Shown: one piece after another, positions 62,195 to 64,000 of the stretch
Layout of the letters: each line of letters opens with the position of its first letter
Numbering within the stretch: the first letter of the stretch is position 1
NCBI RefSeq assembly: GCF_014207985.1
Contig: NZ_JACHMI010000001.1
Location: forward strand, 9,903,001 to 9,967,000
Length of the DNA: 64,000 bases
Direction: 5' to 3'
Origin: Nonomuraea rubra
GTDB taxonomy: Bacteria > Actinomycetota > Actinomycetes > Streptosporangiales > Streptosporangiaceae
Notes under the pieces: generated by a model
What the model saw: the letters and a program-made list of their open reading frames with translations, nothing else
What the model was told of the DNA's origin: nothing
The model's database searches: none
Made by a program: the position numbers and the translations under genes

Positions 62195-64000
62195 TCAGGG
62201 GCCGCGAGGGACCACCACCATGCCTCCTTCACGTTCGACGACCGCGAGGTCCCCTGACTGGTCCGTCCGGTAGACGGTGAGTCCGAGGCTGCGGAGAAGA
62301 CCCAGTGTCGACGTGGCGGGATGGCCGTAGTCGTTGTCGGCTCCCACGCTGATCAGCGCCGCTCGGGCGCCGAGCGAAGCCAGGAAGGCGGGCGACTGCC
62401 TGTTCGATCCGTGGTGCGGCGTCTTCAGCAGGTCGGCTCGTACGGGGAGCCGGCGCAGCAGGTCATCCTGTGCCTCCGTTTCGAGGTCGCCGCTGAGCAG
62501 GATCGAGCCGGAGCGCCAGCGTACGTGCAGAACCACGCTCGAATTGTTGATCGCGCTGCCCTCGCCCTGCCCGTTCATGTCACCATCGGCAGGATCCGGA
62601 GCCAGTACGGTCAGCTCTGATGGGCCGAAGCGCCAGCGGGTGCCCGGCGGGGCCGTCCATTCGGGTATCCGGTGGCGCGCCAGGGTGGCCGAGATCCGGG
62701 CTTCGGAGCGCGAGCCCGGCCGGTGTGGGCTGATGACCGCCGCCCCGACCCGCCGGCCCCTGAGGACACCTGGCAGGCCGTCCACGTGATCGGCGTGGGG
62801 ATGGGTGAGGACGAGCAGAGGTACGTCCTGGACGCCGACTCTTCGCAGGCAGCGGTCCATCGCGACCGCGTCCGGGCCTGCGTCGACCACGACTCCCCGT
62901 CCCTGCCCGGCCGAGACGACGAGGCCATCGCCCTGCCCTACGTCGCACATCACCATCAGCCATCCCTTGGGCGGCCACGGGCCGACGATGGGCCGGACCA
63001 CCAGGACCGCCACCAGAGCGGCTGCGGCGGCCGTCAGTGCGATGGCGCGCCAGGCACGGTGTCTCAGGACGGGGATCGCCACGATCACCGTCAACAGGAG
63101 CAGGCCGAGCCCTGGCAGGCCGGCAGGCCAGGGCATGGTGGCGAAGGGCAGGTTGACCGCCCAGCCTGCGACCATGATGATCCAGCCGACCGCGTACCCT
63201 GCGGGGATCACCAGGAGCCTGGCGGCGTCCGGCCACACGGGCGCCACCAGCGCGGCACCGAAGCCGAGCAGGGTCGCGGGTGCCACCGCCGGCGCGACGA
63301 GCAGGTTCGTGATCACCGCTACGGGCGTCAGCTGGCCCGCCATCAGCACCAGTACAGGCGTCACGGCCACCTGAGCAGCCGCCGGCACGGCCACGGCCTC
63401 AGCCAGCCAGCGAGGAAGCCGGAAACGCGGAAGATGGTAACGGGGAAGCCGATCACTGGAAGGCCCATCGCGGGGCAGCCGGTCAAGAGACTCTCGGCCG
63501 AGAGGGAGCCGGTCGAGGGACGGCCGGTCGGGGGGAAGCTCGTCGGGGGGAGGCTGGTCGCAGAATTCGGAGTTTTCGCGATCTTGTGCGTGTCCGGGGA
63601 TGCGGTTTCCTTCCTGCCTGGGTATGCGGACTTGCTCGGAGATGGGCACATGCTCGTGCTCCACACCAGGCAGGCGGGGTTGCTCCAGGTCAGGGGTGTG
63701 GCCGGGCTTCTCCGGGAGGCCGGTTTCCTGGTTTGTGCCTGACAGCTTGTCTCGCCAGTGCGGGGCGAGGAGGAGGATGCCGGCGGTGGCCGTGACCGAG
63801 AGGGCGAAGCCGTACGAGCGGGCCAGGTCGGGGGCGAACAGGACGAGGAAGAGGACCGTGGCCGACAGGGCTGCGAAGCCGTCCTTCGAGCGGCCCGTAC
63901 CCATGGCGATGGCTGCGGCGAGACCCATGAGAAGAGCGCGGAGCACGCTCGGGGACGGCCGGGCGACCACCGTGAACGCGAGCATCGCTACGGCGGCGAA
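62195..64000 (-). CDS. comEC: ComEC/Rec2 family DNA-uptake membrane protein, 5' end beyond the window
   Basis: The visible 601 codons cover the C-terminal part of the Competence membrane domain (SPSVLRALLMGLAAAIAM, GFALSVTATAGILLLAP, VTPVLVLMAGQLTPVAVITN) and the metallo-beta-lactamase-like domain (MCDVGQGDGLVV, THPHADHVDGLPG, LLKTPHHGSNRQSP). ComEC conducts single-strand DNA across the membrane and its beta-lactamase-like domain degrades the other strand. The zinc motif HxHxDH is intact. About 110 residues of charged, repeat-rich sequence (63416-63751) interrupt the membrane domain. Confidence 0.95.
   Translation of the reverse strand, partial: FAAVAMLAFTVVARPSPSVLRALLMGLAAAIAMGTGRSKDGFAALSATVLFLVLFAPDLARSYGFALSVTATAGILLLAPHWRDKLSGTNQETGLPEKPGHTPDLEQPRLPGVEHEHVPISEQVRIPRQEGNRIPGHAQDRENSEFCDQPPPDELPPDRPSLDRLPLGRESLDRLPRDGPSSDRLPRYHLPRFRLPRWLAEAVAVPAAAQVAVTPVLVLMAGQLTPVAVITNLLVAPAVAPATLLGFGAALVAPVWPDAARLLVIPAGYAVGWIIMVAGWAVNLPFATMPWPAGLPGLGLLLLTVIVAIPVLRHRAWRAIALTAAAAALVAVLVVRPIVGPWPPKGWLMVMCDVGQGDGLVVSAGQGRGVVVDAGPDAVAMDRCLRRVGVQDVPLLVLTHPHADHVDGLPGVLRGRRVGAAVISPHRPGSRSEARISATLARHRIPEWTAPPGTRWRFGPSELTVLAPDPADGDMNGQGEGSAINNSSVVLHVRWRSGSILLSGDLETEAQDDLLRRLPVRADLLKTPHHGSNRQSPAFLASLGARAALISVGADNDYGHPATSTLGLLRSLGLTVYRTDQSGDLAVVEREGGMVVVPRGP
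63416..63751 (-). repeat. Low-complexity repeat insertion inside comEC
   Basis: The encoded stretch runs from after LLLAPHWRDK to PRFRLPRWLAEA and is rich in Asp, Arg, Pro and Leu, with DRLP recurring (SLDRLPLG, SLDRLPRDG, SSDRLPRYHLP). At the DNA level GCCGGTCRAGRG-like units recur. ComEC proteins I know pass here directly between two membrane helices through a short loop. Confidence 0.7.

Overview
This window is a very GC-rich actinobacterial chromosome segment. Gene content, frequent GTG starts, stop/start overlaps (ATGA, GTGA) and many starts lying 6-8 nt after a TANNNT box fit a Streptosporangiales-type organism (Nonomuraea or a relative); the genus is a guess. About sixty protein genes are supported, with no rRNA, tRNA, insertion sequence or CRISPR array seen.

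Layout. 1-3.2 kb: the start of an MFS drug-efflux gene with its own palindromic operator; leuA with two tandem terminator hairpins and a leader peptide holding three consecutive Leu codons; dimethylargininase. 3.2-11.1 kb: DUF2630, a double-GNAT protein, a membrane Ser/Thr kinase whose outer part is a degenerate GH6 cellulase fold, then a module of MHS-type transporter, OmpR-type regulator, histidine kinase and a lone TAXI solute-binding lipoprotein. 11.2-13.1 kb: a ubiquitin-like/Mut7-C RNase protein and an Old Yellow Enzyme relative. 13.1-22.7 kb: a divergent nitrogen locus, urtABCDE (urea ABC importer) on the minus strand and ureABCFGD (urease, no ureE) on the plus strand. 22.7-38.7 kb: mostly housekeeping genes on the minus strand (second Ser/Thr kinase, era, Nudix, degenerate cytidine deaminase, CBS/CorC protein, ybeY, phoH, HIT, rsmE, dnaJ, hrcA with a CIRCE box, hemW), with a SigE-family sigma factor, its membrane partner, DUF3097 and DUF4870 genes on the plus strand.

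38.7-47.6 kb is accessory: a truncated and frameshifted styrene/indole monooxygenase pseudogene whose 3' end carries the promoter of a secreted GH18 chitinase with a perfect 23-bp palindrome; a MOSC protein; a DesK/NarL-type two-component operon; and an ABC ATPase plus DUF6297 membrane protein separated by a tandemly repeated start-codon cassette. 47.6-50.9 kb returns to the backbone (lepA, rpsT) around a GH18-like membrane-anchored protein. 51-60.3 kb is a second accessory block: a four-gene FtsX/MacB-type ABC operon (one ATPase carries a C-terminal AbrB-like domain) and a divergent MFS/MarR pair sharing one small operator region. 60.4-64 kb: holA, a GNAT gene and comEC (cut by the window edge).

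The backbone genes leuA, era, ybeY, phoH, hrcA-dnaJ-rsmE, hemW, lepA-rpsT, holA-comEC form a neighbourhood I recall as conserved in actinobacteria; the rest looks inserted between them. Several genes carry minisatellite-like repeat expansions (ComEC, a histidine kinase, an MFS protein, DUF4870). The most unusual items are the kinase with a catalytically dead cellulase ectodomain, the 11-bp direct repeats before the transporter of the two-component/TAXI module, and the chain of ATGA-coupled micro-ORFs.
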